Source: JAAYBY01 sp964465385 (GTDB lineage Bacteria; Bacillota; Clostridia; Saccharofermentanales; UBA5734). Taken from it: a stretch of DNA of 20,904 nt. This document shows positions 6,482 through 13,519 of this stretch, one piece after another. How positions within the stretch are numbered: the stretch's first letter is position 1; every line of letters begins with the position of its first letter. The translations under genes were made by a program, and so were the position numbers. Location of the stretch: contig CAYXIM010000025.1 in NCBI GenBank assembly GCA_964465385.1, positions 1 to 20,904 on the forward strand, given 5' to 3'. The notes beneath the pieces were generated by a model. It saw nothing but the letters and a program-made list of their open reading frames with translations, ran no database searches and was not told the DNA's origin.

Positions 6482-7783
6482 TTAATATTTTCTCAGGTAC
6501 ATGTCCTGCTCCCACTGTGAAACGGTGGTGCGGTAGGATTCCCATTCGCCACGCTTGGCGGCAATGTACTTGGCCGTGATGTGCGGCCCCAGCACGCGCT
6601 GGACCAGCGGGTCTTGTTCCATCTCATCGATGGCTTCACTGAGGCTGTTGGGCAGGCTGTCGATGTTGAGGGTTGCACGGTCGGCTTCAGACAGGGCGTA
6701 AATGTTGACATCAATGGGCGGTGGCGGCTCGATGCCTTGCCGGATACCCTCAAGGCCGGCAGCCAGGCAAAGGGCCAGGGCCAGGTAAGGGTTGCTGGAC
6801 GGGTCCGGATGACGCAGCTCCACGCGGGTGCCCTGGCCGCGCGAATCCGGAATACGGATGAGCGGGCTTCTGTTGCNNNNNNNNNNCACCAGTCTTTTAT
6901 AGGAGTTGACCAACGGGTTGGTGATGGCACAAATGCCCTTGACGTGCTTGATCAGGCCAGCGATGAAATACTTGGCCAGGTCTGACAGCCCGTCGCGCTG
7001 CTGGGGGTCATAAAAAAGGTTTTCACCGTCCCGGAACAGTGAAATATTTGTGTGCATGCCCGAACCAAAGATACCGGTGATGGGCTTGGGCATGAAGGTG
7101 GCATGCATGCCGTGCTGGCGGGCGATGTAACGCACCGTCATTTTGAAAGTCTGGATGTCATCGGCTGCCCGCATGGCCTCGTTGAAGCGAAAGTCAATTT
7201 CATGCTGGCCCGGTGCCACCTCGTGGTGGGAGGCTTCAATTTCAAAACCCAACGCTTCCAGGGCCACGATGATCTCCTGGCGCACTTCTTCTCCCTGGCC
7301 AATTGGCTCCAGGTCAAAGTAGCTGCCCTCATCGTAACTGGTTGCTGTCGGCTGGTCTTTTTCATCATTGAGAAACAGGAAAAATTCACACTCCGGCCCA
7401 ACGTTGAACGCATAGCCCATGTCACGGGCTTCGTCGATGACCTGGCGCAGGATGAAGCGCGGATCGCCGATAAAAGGCTTACCGTCCGTGCCGTAGACGT
7501 CACAGATCAGGCGCGCGATCTTGCCGTGTTCCGATGTCCAGGGAAAAATGGCAAAGGTGCTCAGGTCCGGATACAGGCGCATGTCGGATTCTTCAATCCG
7601 GGCAAAGCCCTCAATGGACGAGCCATCGAACATGCATTCGTTGGCCAGGGCCTTGCGCAGCTGGCTGGGTGTGATCGAAATGTTCTTGATGATGCCAAAA
7701 ATATCGGTAAACTGGAGTCGGATGAAGCGAACGTTTTGTTCGTCAACCAGCCGCATGATCTCTTGTTCGGTAAAGCCAGACAT
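6482..7783 (-). CDS. glnA: Glutamine synthetase, type I-alpha, interrupted by an assembly gap
   Basis: The enzyme makes glutamine from glutamate, ammonia and ATP. Signatures are MFDGSSIEGF (51-60), the metal/substrate motif ECEFF (131-135), the ATP motif KPITGIFGSGMH, NPLVNSYKRLV and NRSPLIRIP. Arg62, linked to feedback inhibition in Bacillus GlnA, is present. The C-terminus is short and lacks the adenylylation loop of type I-beta enzymes. A 10-N run sits between KRLV and NRSPL, where family members as I recall them have about 14 residues; adding the difference gives about 443 residues, close to the 444 of Bacillus GlnA. I chose the ATG at 7783 (MSGFTEQ), which follows AGGGGGTG, over an upstream in-frame start in the leader. 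The gene has its own promoter and lies between the MurT/GatD pair and pyrG. Confidence 0.95.
   Translation of the reverse strand: MSGFTEQEIMRLVDEQNVRFIRLQFTDIFGIIKNISITPSQLRKALANECMFDGSSIEGFARIEESDMRLYPDLSTFAIFPWTSEHGKIARLICDVYGTDGKPFIGDPRFILRQVIDEARDMGYAFNVGPECEFFLFLNDEKDQPTATSYDEGSYFDLEPIGQGEEVRQEIIVALEALGFEIEASHHEVAPGQHEIDFRFNEAMRAADDIQTFKMTVRYIARQHGMHATFMPKPITGIFGSGMHTNISLFRDGENLFYDPQQRDGLSDLAKYFIAGLIKHVKGICAITNPLVNSYKRLVXXXXNRSPLIRIPDSRGQGTRVELRHPDPSSNPYLALALCLAAGLEGIRQGIEPPPPIDVNIYALSEADRATLNIDSLPNSLSEAIDEMEQDPLVQRVLGPHITAKYIAAKRGEWESYRTTVSQWEQDMYLRKY
6877..6886. other. Assembly gap (10 N) inside glnA
   Basis: Ten unknown bases replace the conserved loop between KRLV and NRSPLIRIP. The run keeps the frame, but gives only four residues where type I glutamine synthetases have about fourteen. 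About 40 nt are therefore missing. The same placeholder length as in the first gap, with a different implied true length, shows that 10 is an arbitrary fill. Confidence 0.88.
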
Positions 7784-7801
7784 AGACACCCCCTGCTCGG
7801 T

Positions 7802-7817
7802 CAACCGCAAACGGTTG
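7802..7817 (-). other. Short stem-loop in the glnA leader
   Basis: CAACCG, a 4-nt TTTG loop and CGGTTG form a perfect 6-bp hairpin in the 5' leader, about 20 nt before the start codon. No U-tract follows, so it is not an intrinsic terminator. A role in mRNA stability or as a protein-binding site is possible but unproven. Confidence 0.4.
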
Positions 7818-7838
7818 GCTGCTGTAAACAGACACTTT

Positions 7839-7867
7839 ATTTTACGGTCATTGAGCCCGTTTGTCAA
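7839..7867 (-). promoter_or_regulatory. glnA: Sigma-70 type promoter of glnA
   Basis: On the minus strand, TTGACA (7867-7862) and TAAAAT (7844-7839) are exactly 17 bp apart. Transcription would start near 7832 and give a leader of about 50 nt. The -35 lies only 20 bp past the gatD stop. I see no good GlnR or TnrA box (TGTNA-N7-TNACA) around it. Confidence 0.7.
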
Positions 7868-7886
7868 AAGAGGGCCGGCTGGCAAG

Positions 7887-8654
7887 TCAGGGCAGTGTCT
7901 GTCGCAAGCCGGCTAAAAGGCGCGACCGGGCCTGGTCTTCCCAGGTGTTATCAAGAGAATCCAGCTGCTGATCGCCAGCGCCTCCACTGGCCAGGGCCAG
8001 GGCAATCAGGTGGTCAGCCAGAGCCGGGTTCAAGGGCAACAAGCCCCCTTGTCCATGGCTGGCAAAGACCTTGCCGCTGACAGCCCCTTCGGTCTGATCC
8101 TGCCCGTTGTTGCCGCTGCCGCGAACGACACGTGCCAACGGCTGGGTGGCAGGTCCCAAATCGACACGGATTGCATGGTTTTCAAAACCCAGGAGCCAGG
8201 GATCCAGGCCTGCTTTGGCCAGGTGGGCGCTTTGGGCAACCAGATCACCCACCAGGCGTTTGCCGCCTGCATACGCCTGGCAGTCCAACAAGCCGGCACC
8301 GGCAAAGGTCTGGCCCGGACCGGCCTGTATGGTCTGGCCCATGAGCCAAAACCCCACGCCCAGGCACAAAAAAACCGAGCCGGCGGCCACGGCATCAGCC
8401 AGTTTTGAACGGTTTATCCGAACCCAATCCGCGTGTCGGGGCCACAAGCCCTTGCCGCTGCCCAGGTAAACCAGGTCAAAGCCGGCCAGGTCCTGTCCTT
8501 GTTCCAGATAGACCGGTTGAACCTGGCAGCGCAACGAACGCCACTGGCAGCGGCGCTCCAGGGCCAGCAGGTTGGCCTGGTCTCCGGGGCCATCAAAGAG
8601 GTCGGGATCCACATGTGCGACCAGCAGCTTCATGTCGTCATCGTTTTCACGCAT
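7887..8654 (-). CDS. gatD: GatD-like amidotransferase subunit with a degenerate active site
   Basis: GatD is the class I glutaminase subunit that hands ammonia to MurT, which amidates the D-glutamate of lipid II. The 255-residue protein follows murT directly (TGA then ATG), with GGGGGG 6 nt before the start. Family traits are AHVDPDLF near the N-terminus, the GLLDCQAY...KRLVGDLV stretch, GFENH (156-160), GSGNNGQDQTEGAV and LLPLNPALADHLI. The nucleophile elbow, usually C-G/A-G-Y/F-Q-L-L-G, reads GVGFWLMG: Gly99 replaces the cysteine and Trp103 the glutamine. A cysteine (Cys97) sits two residues earlier. The probable catalytic His200 remains, but with extra glycines after it. It is therefore unlikely to hydrolyse glutamine in the normal way. 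It may serve as a scaffold for MurT or act with ammonia. The family call rests on context and motifs. Confidence 0.8.
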   Translation of the reverse strand: MRENDDDMKLLVAHVDPDLFDGPGDQANLLALERRCQWRSLRCQVQPVYLEQGQDLAGFDLVYLGSGKGLWPRHADWVRINRSKLADAVAAGSVFLCLGVGFWLMGQTIQAGPGQTFAGAGLLDCQAYAGGKRLVGDLVAQSAHLAKAGLDPWLLGFENHAIRVDLGPATQPLARVVRGSGNNGQDQTEGAVSGKVFASHGQGGLLPLNPALADHLIALALASGGAGDQQLDSLDNTWEDQARSRLLAGLRQTLP

Positions 8655-10040
8655 TCATGGCCCCCCTTTCAGCCCGTGTCGCCGGGTCAAGCCCCTTCGC
8701 AGCGCCCGCATGGCCGAATAGTTGGCCAGCAGGTAAAGGCTTTTGGTTTGTGGACAGGCAGCCAGGAGGTTTTCAAAGACAACAAGCGGGTCCTGACCTG
8801 TCTGGATTTGATCCGTTTTTAAGCCGGCGTAGTGCAGGCGCAGGGCCACATCGGCCAGGCGCTCACCACTGACACCAACCGGTCCGTCGGGCAAATGGGT
8901 TTCCAGGTGGGCATCCCAGAGCCAGGAGACATCGCGCCCATCGGCTTCCTGGGCATTGATCACCAGCATGAGGGCCCCCAGGTCCGACGCCTGGTGCATT
9001 AAGGCAAAGGCCTGTTCCAGACCGATTGCGTTTTTAACCAGAATCAGGCAGATCTGTCGATCCTGGATGGTCCAGCGCTCCATGCGGCCGGCGGCGGCGT
9101 CAAGACCTGCCAATGCCCGCAACGAGGGATGCAGGGGCAGGCCGGTCTGGACGGCTGCCAACAAGGCGCCAGCTGCGTTGTAGGCGTTGTGCAGGCCCGG
9201 CAGAGACAAGGTGGTGGCGGCTCGTTCTGATCCTTTTTGAACCGTCAACGTCATCTGCGCCTGTGTTTCGTCCGTGGTGTGAAAGTGCAAGTCCGGTTCC
9301 GGCCTGGCAAACCCACAAGCCAGGCACGTGAAAGCCCCCAGGTGCCCGTAGGACGTTGCCTGGCAGGTCAGGCGGCTGCCACAGCGGGGGCAAAAAGGCA
9401 CCTCTGAAGGCCGGCCGGGATCACAGGAGGTGAATCGATCGGCCTTGAGCCCGAAGGTCAGCAGGCGGCCCTTTTGTTGCTGGCCCAGGGAAACACACAG
9501 GGGGTCATCCGCACAGGTGATCAGGCAGCTTTGGCTTGCAGCCAGCCCGTTGGCGATCAGGTCGCGCAAGGCATAGACATCCGTGAAACGGTCCACCTGG
9601 TCTTGAAAGATATTGGTCACCACAACCGTTTCCGCCTGCAGGCTGCCAGCCAATTTGCCAAAGTAGGCTTCATCGATTTCAAAAACCAGCAGGACCGGGT
9701 CTCTTTTGAGCATGAGCCGTGCCTGCCGGGTCAAAAGGGCCGTGGTCAGGCCTGAAGCCATGTTGGCCCCGGAAGCATTGGTGACCACCGCAAAGCCCTG
9801 GGTTTCAAGCATCCGGCACAACATCCGGACGGTGGTCGTTTTTCCGTTGGTGCCGGTTACCAGCAGCAAGCGCCGGCCGTTCACCAGGCGTTGTAAGAGC
9901 GTCCCGTCAACAAACAAGGCCACCTTGCCGGGGGCTGCTGTCGCTGAGCGGCCTGCCAGGCGCAGCAGGATGCGGGTCAGGCGACCGGCGGCCACAGCCA
10001 GCCAGGAGCGAAGTGTCGGGGGCCTTGCAGTAGAAACCAT
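8655..10040 (-). CDS. murT: MurT, lipid II isoglutaminyl synthase ligase subunit
   Basis: This Mur-ligase-like enzyme amidates the alpha-carboxyl of D-glutamate in the peptidoglycan stem peptide, using ATP and ammonia from GatD. In its 461 residues I see the ATP loop VTGTNGKTTT (61-70), NASGANM, FEIDEAYF, a four-cysteine zinc ribbon (Cys217, Cys220, Cys239, Cys242) inserted in the middle domain as in known MurT, and the C-terminal DUF1727 motif ADGRDVSWLWD (about 366-376). Nearby positions differ from the usual pattern: KNAIGLE for KNPAG-N, and INAQEADG for N-D-N-x-ADG. The start has AAGG 6 nt upstream. The gene lies 47 nt after nrdJ, with a GC-rich hairpin between, and is directly followed by gatD. 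Identity is firm. Confidence 0.92.
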   Translation of the reverse strand: MVSTARPPTLRSWLAVAAGRLTRILLRLAGRSATAAPGKVALFVDGTLLQRLVNGRRLLLVTGTNGKTTTVRMLCRMLETQGFAVVTNASGANMASGLTTALLTRQARLMLKRDPVLLVFEIDEAYFGKLAGSLQAETVVVTNIFQDQVDRFTDVYALRDLIANGLAASQSCLITCADDPLCVSLGQQQKGRLLTFGLKADRFTSCDPGRPSEVPFCPRCGSRLTCQATSYGHLGAFTCLACGFARPEPDLHFHTTDETQAQMTLTVQKGSERAATTLSLPGLHNAYNAAGALLAAVQTGLPLHPSLRALAGLDAAAGRMERWTIQDRQICLILVKNAIGLEQAFALMHQASDLGALMLVINAQEADGRDVSWLWDAHLETHLPDGPVGVSGERLADVALRLHYAGLKTDQIQTGQDPLVVFENLLAACPQTKSLYLLANYSAMRALRRGLTRRHGLKGGP

Positions 10041-10059
10041 GCCTTGCCTTTCTTGTCAG

Positions 10060-10082
10060 GCCGGCCCCTGCGGGCGGCCGGC
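10060..10082 (-). other. GC-rich hairpin between nrdJ and murT
   Basis: GCCGGCC and GGCCGGC form a perfect 7-bp stem with a 9-nt loop in the 47-nt gap between the two genes. No T-run follows in either direction, so it is not a standard intrinsic terminator. It could stabilise the 3' end of nrdJ mRNA or lower read-through into murT. Confidence 0.5.
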
Positions 10083-10087
10083 AGATA

Positions 10088-13000
10088 TCAGGAGCATCCA
10101 GTGGTCGTCCCACAATCCAGACAGACCTTGCAGGTGCCGTTTCGAACCATGCGCGTGCTGGAGCAGGTCGGACAAATCGAGCCGTCACGGACCCGTTCGC
10201 CCTGGGCAAAGGCCTCACGGGCTTTTTCATGAACCGGTTGTTCCTGTTTGGGCCACTGGCCGTTGGCCCGGGGCTCCCCCTGCCGGCCGGTTGCGTATTC
10301 CGGCTCAGGCAAGGCCGGAAAAGACGGTTGTGGGTTTTCGGCCCTTGCCAGGTCCGGTTGCAGCCCGTCTTTTTGTTCTTCCAGCTGGCTGAGTTTTTCG
10401 GTCAAAACCGACTGGACCTGAGCGGGCTTGACCTGGCAACGGGAAAAATCACCCAGTTCAATGTCAATGATTTTGCTGATCAGGTCAGAAATCGAGGTGC
10501 AGTACTTGATGTAGGGGTGGCGGGTGACAAACCCATACGGCTCATATTTTTGCCCGCGCAGCATTTTGGAAATGTTTTCTGCGGGAATGTGGTACTGGAG
10601 CATCACAGAGATGGTTTTAGACAGCGAGTTGAGCAAGCCCATGATCAGGGTACCCTCGCGGTCGGTGGTGATGTAGATTTCAGAAATGGTGCCACTGGGG
10701 TCCCGGTTGACGGTTGTGTAGATTTTCACATCATCAATCTGGGCCGGGTGTGTGTGGCCGGCGCGGATGCCCACCGGCTTGTCCCGCCTTGAAGCCGGAA
10801 AAGACGTGGCCGTCTCATCGTATTCAGAAAGCCTGGCTTGCGCCTTCTGGGCGTAATCAAGCAGGGCGGGGTAGGTCAGCTCTTCCAGGTCAAATGTTGT
10901 TTCCTGGCCATCCAGCCGAATGTTAAGCGGCTGGGCAAATTTTGACCCGTCCCGGTAGAGGGTGATACCCTTGACCCCCAGGCGCCAGGATTCCAGGACA
11001 ACCGCCTTGAAGTCTTCAATGGTTGCCTCTTGCGGCAAATTGACGGTTTTAGAAATGGCACCGGAAAGGAGTGGTGTCAGGGCGGCGACCATCTTGACGT
11101 GGCCCAGGTAATGGATGTAGCGCTGGCCAGTCCCGCACTGGTTGGCGGTGTCAAAGACGGGCAGGTGCTCGTCCAGAAGGCCGGGCGCCCCTTCAATTTT
11201 GCCGTCGACAAGCACACCGTCTTTTTCCCGTGACACATATTCGGTGATGGCATCAATGGCCTGGGCGTCATAACCCAGGCGCCGCAAAGCTGTGTCAATC
11301 AGGGGGTTAACCAGTTTCATCAACCCGCCGCCGGACAGTTTTTTGTAGACAATGTGTGAGAAAAAAGGCTCAATGCTGGTGCTGGCACAATCCATGGCAA
11401 AGGAAATGGTGCCGGTCGGGGCCAGAACGGAAACCTGGGCATTGCGGTAGCCGTGTGCCTGGCCCAGTTCTTCTGCCAGTTGCCAGTCGGCAACCAGGGC
11501 GTGCGACCAGTCCTGAAGACCCAATTGGTCCAGCAAGCCGTGGTCAACGTGCATGGGCTGGCAGGTCAGGCCCTCCAGGTCGTCTGTCCGGGCACCAGCG
11601 ATCCGGGCATGGTTCCGGATCACGCGCAGCATGTGCTCCCGGTTGGTCGAAAAGGCCTTGAAGGAACCGATCTTAGCAGCCATCATGGCAGAAACAGCGT
11701 AGCTGTAACCGGTCAGGATCCCGATCAAGGCGGATGCAACGGCCCGCGCCTGGTCTGAATCGTAAGGCAGGGCCAGGGCCATCAGCAGGGCAGCCAGGTT
11801 GGCCAGGCCCAGGCCGGTGGTCCGGTAAAGCCAGGTTTTCCGGGCAATGTCCGGGGTTGGAAACTGGCCGCGCACAATCGATCCCTCCAGAACCAGCTGG
11901 GCCAGCAGCACCATGTGTCGAAAACCCGCCAGGTCAAATTGTTGCGTCTCAGGCTCGTAAAAGCGCAGGATGTTGATTGATCCCAGGTTGCAGCTGGTGT
12001 CGTCAATAAAGGCGTACTCCCCGCAGGGGTTGGTTGCATTGATCCGGTTGTGGCGGGCATCGACCTGGCCGTCTTCTCCGGCCGGGCAGGTGTGCCATTC
12101 GTTGAAGGTGTCAGCAAATTGCGGGGCAGGGTCCGCGCAGCGCCAGGCCGCCTCGTTGAACGTGTGCCACAGGTCATCCACCCGGACTTCCCGGTTGACC
12201 CGGTCATCTTTTCGGCCTGACAGCAGGTGGCTGGCATCCGGGTTTTGGGGCAGATCAGCGACTTTTTCCATGAAGACATGGGTCAACTGCACCGAATTGT
12301 TGCTGTTTTGACCCGACACCGTCTGGTAGGCCTCGCCGTCCATGTCCGCGTCATAACCCATTTTGGCCAGGGCGCGCACCTTGTCTTCTTCGCGGGCTTT
12401 CCAAAGGATGAAGGCTTCAATTTCCGGGTGGTCGATGTCCAGGCTGCACATTTTCGCAGCCCTTCTTGTGGTTCCACCAGATTTGATGGCCCCTGCATTG
12501 CGGTCAAGGCCTTTTAGAAAGCTCATGAGGCCAGATGAGGCGCCGCCACCAGACAGGGCCTCCCCCTCAGCCCGGATGGCTGAAAAGTTCGTCCCGGTGC
12601 CTGACCCGCCTTTAAACAGGCGCGTTTCTGTCACGTATTCCTCAGAAATGGAGTGGGGACCCAGCAATTTATCTTCAATGGACAAGATGAAGCAGGCGGA
12701 CGCCTGGGTCCGGGTGTAATCGTCTTCTGTTTCCAGAACGCGGCCATGTGCTTCATCGTAGTAGAAATAGCCGTTGTTTCCACCGGCTATGCCATAGCTT
12801 TGTTTGAGCCCCGTGTTGAACCATTGAGGTGAGTTGGGGGCGAAATACTGGTTGAGCAGGGCAAACACCAGCTCATCGTAAACGATGGTCGCCTGCTTGT
12901 CATCGATCAGGCCATCTTCTTTCAGGGCATCAACCCAGAAAGACACCATGCGGTGGGCCACCTGTCGCATGCTGGTTTCTGTTCCGCTTTCGCCTGGCAC

Positions 13001-13228
13001 ACCGGCTTTCCGAAAATACTTGGAAGCAATGATGTCACAGGCGTGTTGGGAGTAGTGGGCCGGGAAATCAAGCCCCTTCATATCCGTCAGCAGCTGGCCT
13101 GTCTTGTGGTCCACCAGCTGCACATCCCGCTGGGTCCAGTCAAACAAGTCATAAACGGTCAGCTCCGGCCGGTCGGCCAGTGCCTGGGTAAACACGCGTT
13201 TGATCTTCTGGTCCAGTAAACCTGCCAT
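10088..13228 (-). CDS. nrdJ: Adenosylcobalamin-dependent (class II) ribonucleoside-diphosphate reductase
   Basis: The enzyme reduces ribonucleotides to deoxyribonucleotides with a B12-generated thiyl radical and needs neither oxygen nor glycyl-radical activation. The 1046-residue protein shows NSPQWFNTG (132-140), the first redox cysteine in ASACFILS (Cys179), KSGGTTRRAAKMCSLD, the active-site set NPCGE (Asn400, Cys402, Glu404) with CNLGSIN after it, and APTGTISFAMD. A TSCPD-type domain follows, then a low-complexity linker and a cysteine-rich tail ending CLDCGTTTGCS, the usual shuttle cysteines of NrdJ. I chose the ATG at 13228 because GGGAGG lies 6 nt upstream; the frame stays open to 13315 without a better signal. 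A strong promoter with two possible NrdR boxes lies 110-165 nt upstream. I see no cobalamin riboswitch. Confidence 0.96.
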   Translation of the reverse strand: MAGLLDQKIKRVFTQALADRPELTVYDLFDWTQRDVQLVDHKTGQLLTDMKGLDFPAHYSQHACDIIASKYFRKAGVPGESGTETSMRQVAHRMVSFWVDALKEDGLIDDKQATIVYDELVFALLNQYFAPNSPQWFNTGLKQSYGIAGGNNGYFYYDEAHGRVLETEDDYTRTQASACFILSIEDKLLGPHSISEEYVTETRLFKGGSGTGTNFSAIRAEGEALSGGGASSGLMSFLKGLDRNAGAIKSGGTTRRAAKMCSLDIDHPEIEAFILWKAREEDKVRALAKMGYDADMDGEAYQTVSGQNSNNSVQLTHVFMEKVADLPQNPDASHLLSGRKDDRVNREVRVDDLWHTFNEAAWRCADPAPQFADTFNEWHTCPAGEDGQVDARHNRINATNPCGEYAFIDDTSCNLGSINILRFYEPETQQFDLAGFRHMVLLAQLVLEGSIVRGQFPTPDIARKTWLYRTTGLGLANLAALLMALALPYDSDQARAVASALIGILTGYSYAVSAMMAAKIGSFKAFSTNREHMLRVIRNHARIAGARTDDLEGLTCQPMHVDHGLLDQLGLQDWSHALVADWQLAEELGQAHGYRNAQVSVLAPTGTISFAMDCASTSIEPFFSHIVYKKLSGGGLMKLVNPLIDTALRRLGYDAQAIDAITEYVSREKDGVLVDGKIEGAPGLLDEHLPVFDTANQCGTGQRYIHYLGHVKMVAALTPLLSGAISKTVNLPQEATIEDFKAVVLESWRLGVKGITLYRDGSKFAQPLNIRLDGQETTFDLEELTYPALLDYAQKAQARLSEYDETATSFPASRRDKPVGIRAGHTHPAQIDDVKIYTTVNRDPSGTISEIYITTDREGTLIMGLLNSLSKTISVMLQYHIPAENISKMLRGQKYEPYGFVTRHPYIKYCTSISDLISKIIDIELGDFSRCQVKPAQVQSVLTEKLSQLEEQKDGLQPDLARAENPQPSFPALPEPEYATGRQGEPRANGQWPKQEQPVHEKAREAFAQGERVRDGSICPTCSSTRMVRNGTCKVCLDCGTTTGCS

Positions 13229-13258
13229 GGTTAACCTCCCACCCTGGCTTTGAGGGAT

Positions 13259-13279
13259 AAAAAAAGCCGCTTCCCGCGG
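13259..13279 (-). terminator. Weak hairpin with U7 in the nrdJ leader
   Basis: On the minus strand CCGC, a 5-nt loop and GCGG are followed by C and seven T, about 30 nt before the nrdJ start. The stem has only 4 bp. It may act as a weak attenuator or may be chance. Confidence 0.25.
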
Positions 13280-13335
13280 TTGCCTTGTGTTAAAAGCCTT
13301 CCTTGTGACGCCCACAACCGGTTGTTTGTATGTGT

Positions 13336-13364
13336 ATCATAACCATATATGTGGGGTTCGTCAA
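13336..13364 (-). promoter_or_regulatory. nrdJ: Sigma-70 type promoter of nrdJ
   Basis: On the minus strand, TTGACG (13364-13359) and TATGAT (13341-13336) are exactly 17 bp apart. Transcription would start near 13329, giving a leader of about 100 nt. A perfect 12-bp palindrome, ACAACCGGTTGT (13314-13325), lies at the very start of the transcript. Confidence 0.7.
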
Positions 13365-13391
13365 TGCCGTTTTATACACAATATAGTGGTT
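13342..13391 (-). promoter_or_regulatory. Two candidate NrdR boxes at the nrdJ promoter
   Basis: Against the NrdR box ACACWAYATMTWGTGT, the minus-strand site at 13391-13376 (AACCACTATATTGTGT) matches 13 of 16 and the site at 13357-13342 (ACCCCACATATATGGT) matches 12 of 16. The second fills the spacer between -35 and -10, and the first lies just upstream of the -35. They are 34 bp apart start to start; NrdR pairs are usually 31-32 bp apart, so this is a candidate only. Confidence 0.45.
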
Positions 13392-13473
13392 TTATCAGCT
13401 TTTTCGAAGCCAGGTCTGCCGGGCGTTTGAAGCCATTGCCGCCAGGCCCTTTTTCATTGAAAACGTCAATGTG

Positions 13474-13482
13474 TGTTACACT
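13474..13482 (+). promoter_or_regulatory. Possible extended -10 promoter for the NfeD operon
   Basis: TGTTACACT is an extended -10 (TG-N-TACACT) 37 bp before the likely GTG start. No good -35 stands at the right distance (TTGAAA at 13457 is too close). It is the best candidate for the plus-strand operon. Confidence 0.3.
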
Positions 13483-13519
13483 GGGTTCAGCAATCAAGCC
13501 AACGAGACAGGTGGTGGTT

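Noticed and set aside
7784..7886. GlnR/TnrA operator at glnA
   Set aside because: No sequence fits TGTNA-N7-TNACA well enough around the promoter.
7052..8080. 342-codon plus-strand open frame opposite glnA and gatD
   Set aside because: It spans the glnA promoter and parts of two genes on the other strand. The composition is that of a reverse-strand shadow in GC-rich DNA.
13229..13315. N-terminal extension of NrdJ
   Set aside because: The ATG at 13228 has GGGAGG at ideal spacing, while the upstream in-frame start has no such signal.
13229..13335. Cobalamin riboswitch in the nrdJ leader
   Set aside because: The leader of about 100 nt is too short for the known fold, and I see no B12-box-like sequence.
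13349..13519. N-terminal extension of the NfeD-like protein
   Set aside because: The frame is open, but the extra stretch covers the nrdJ promoter region, has no ribosome binding site and would bury the signal peptide.
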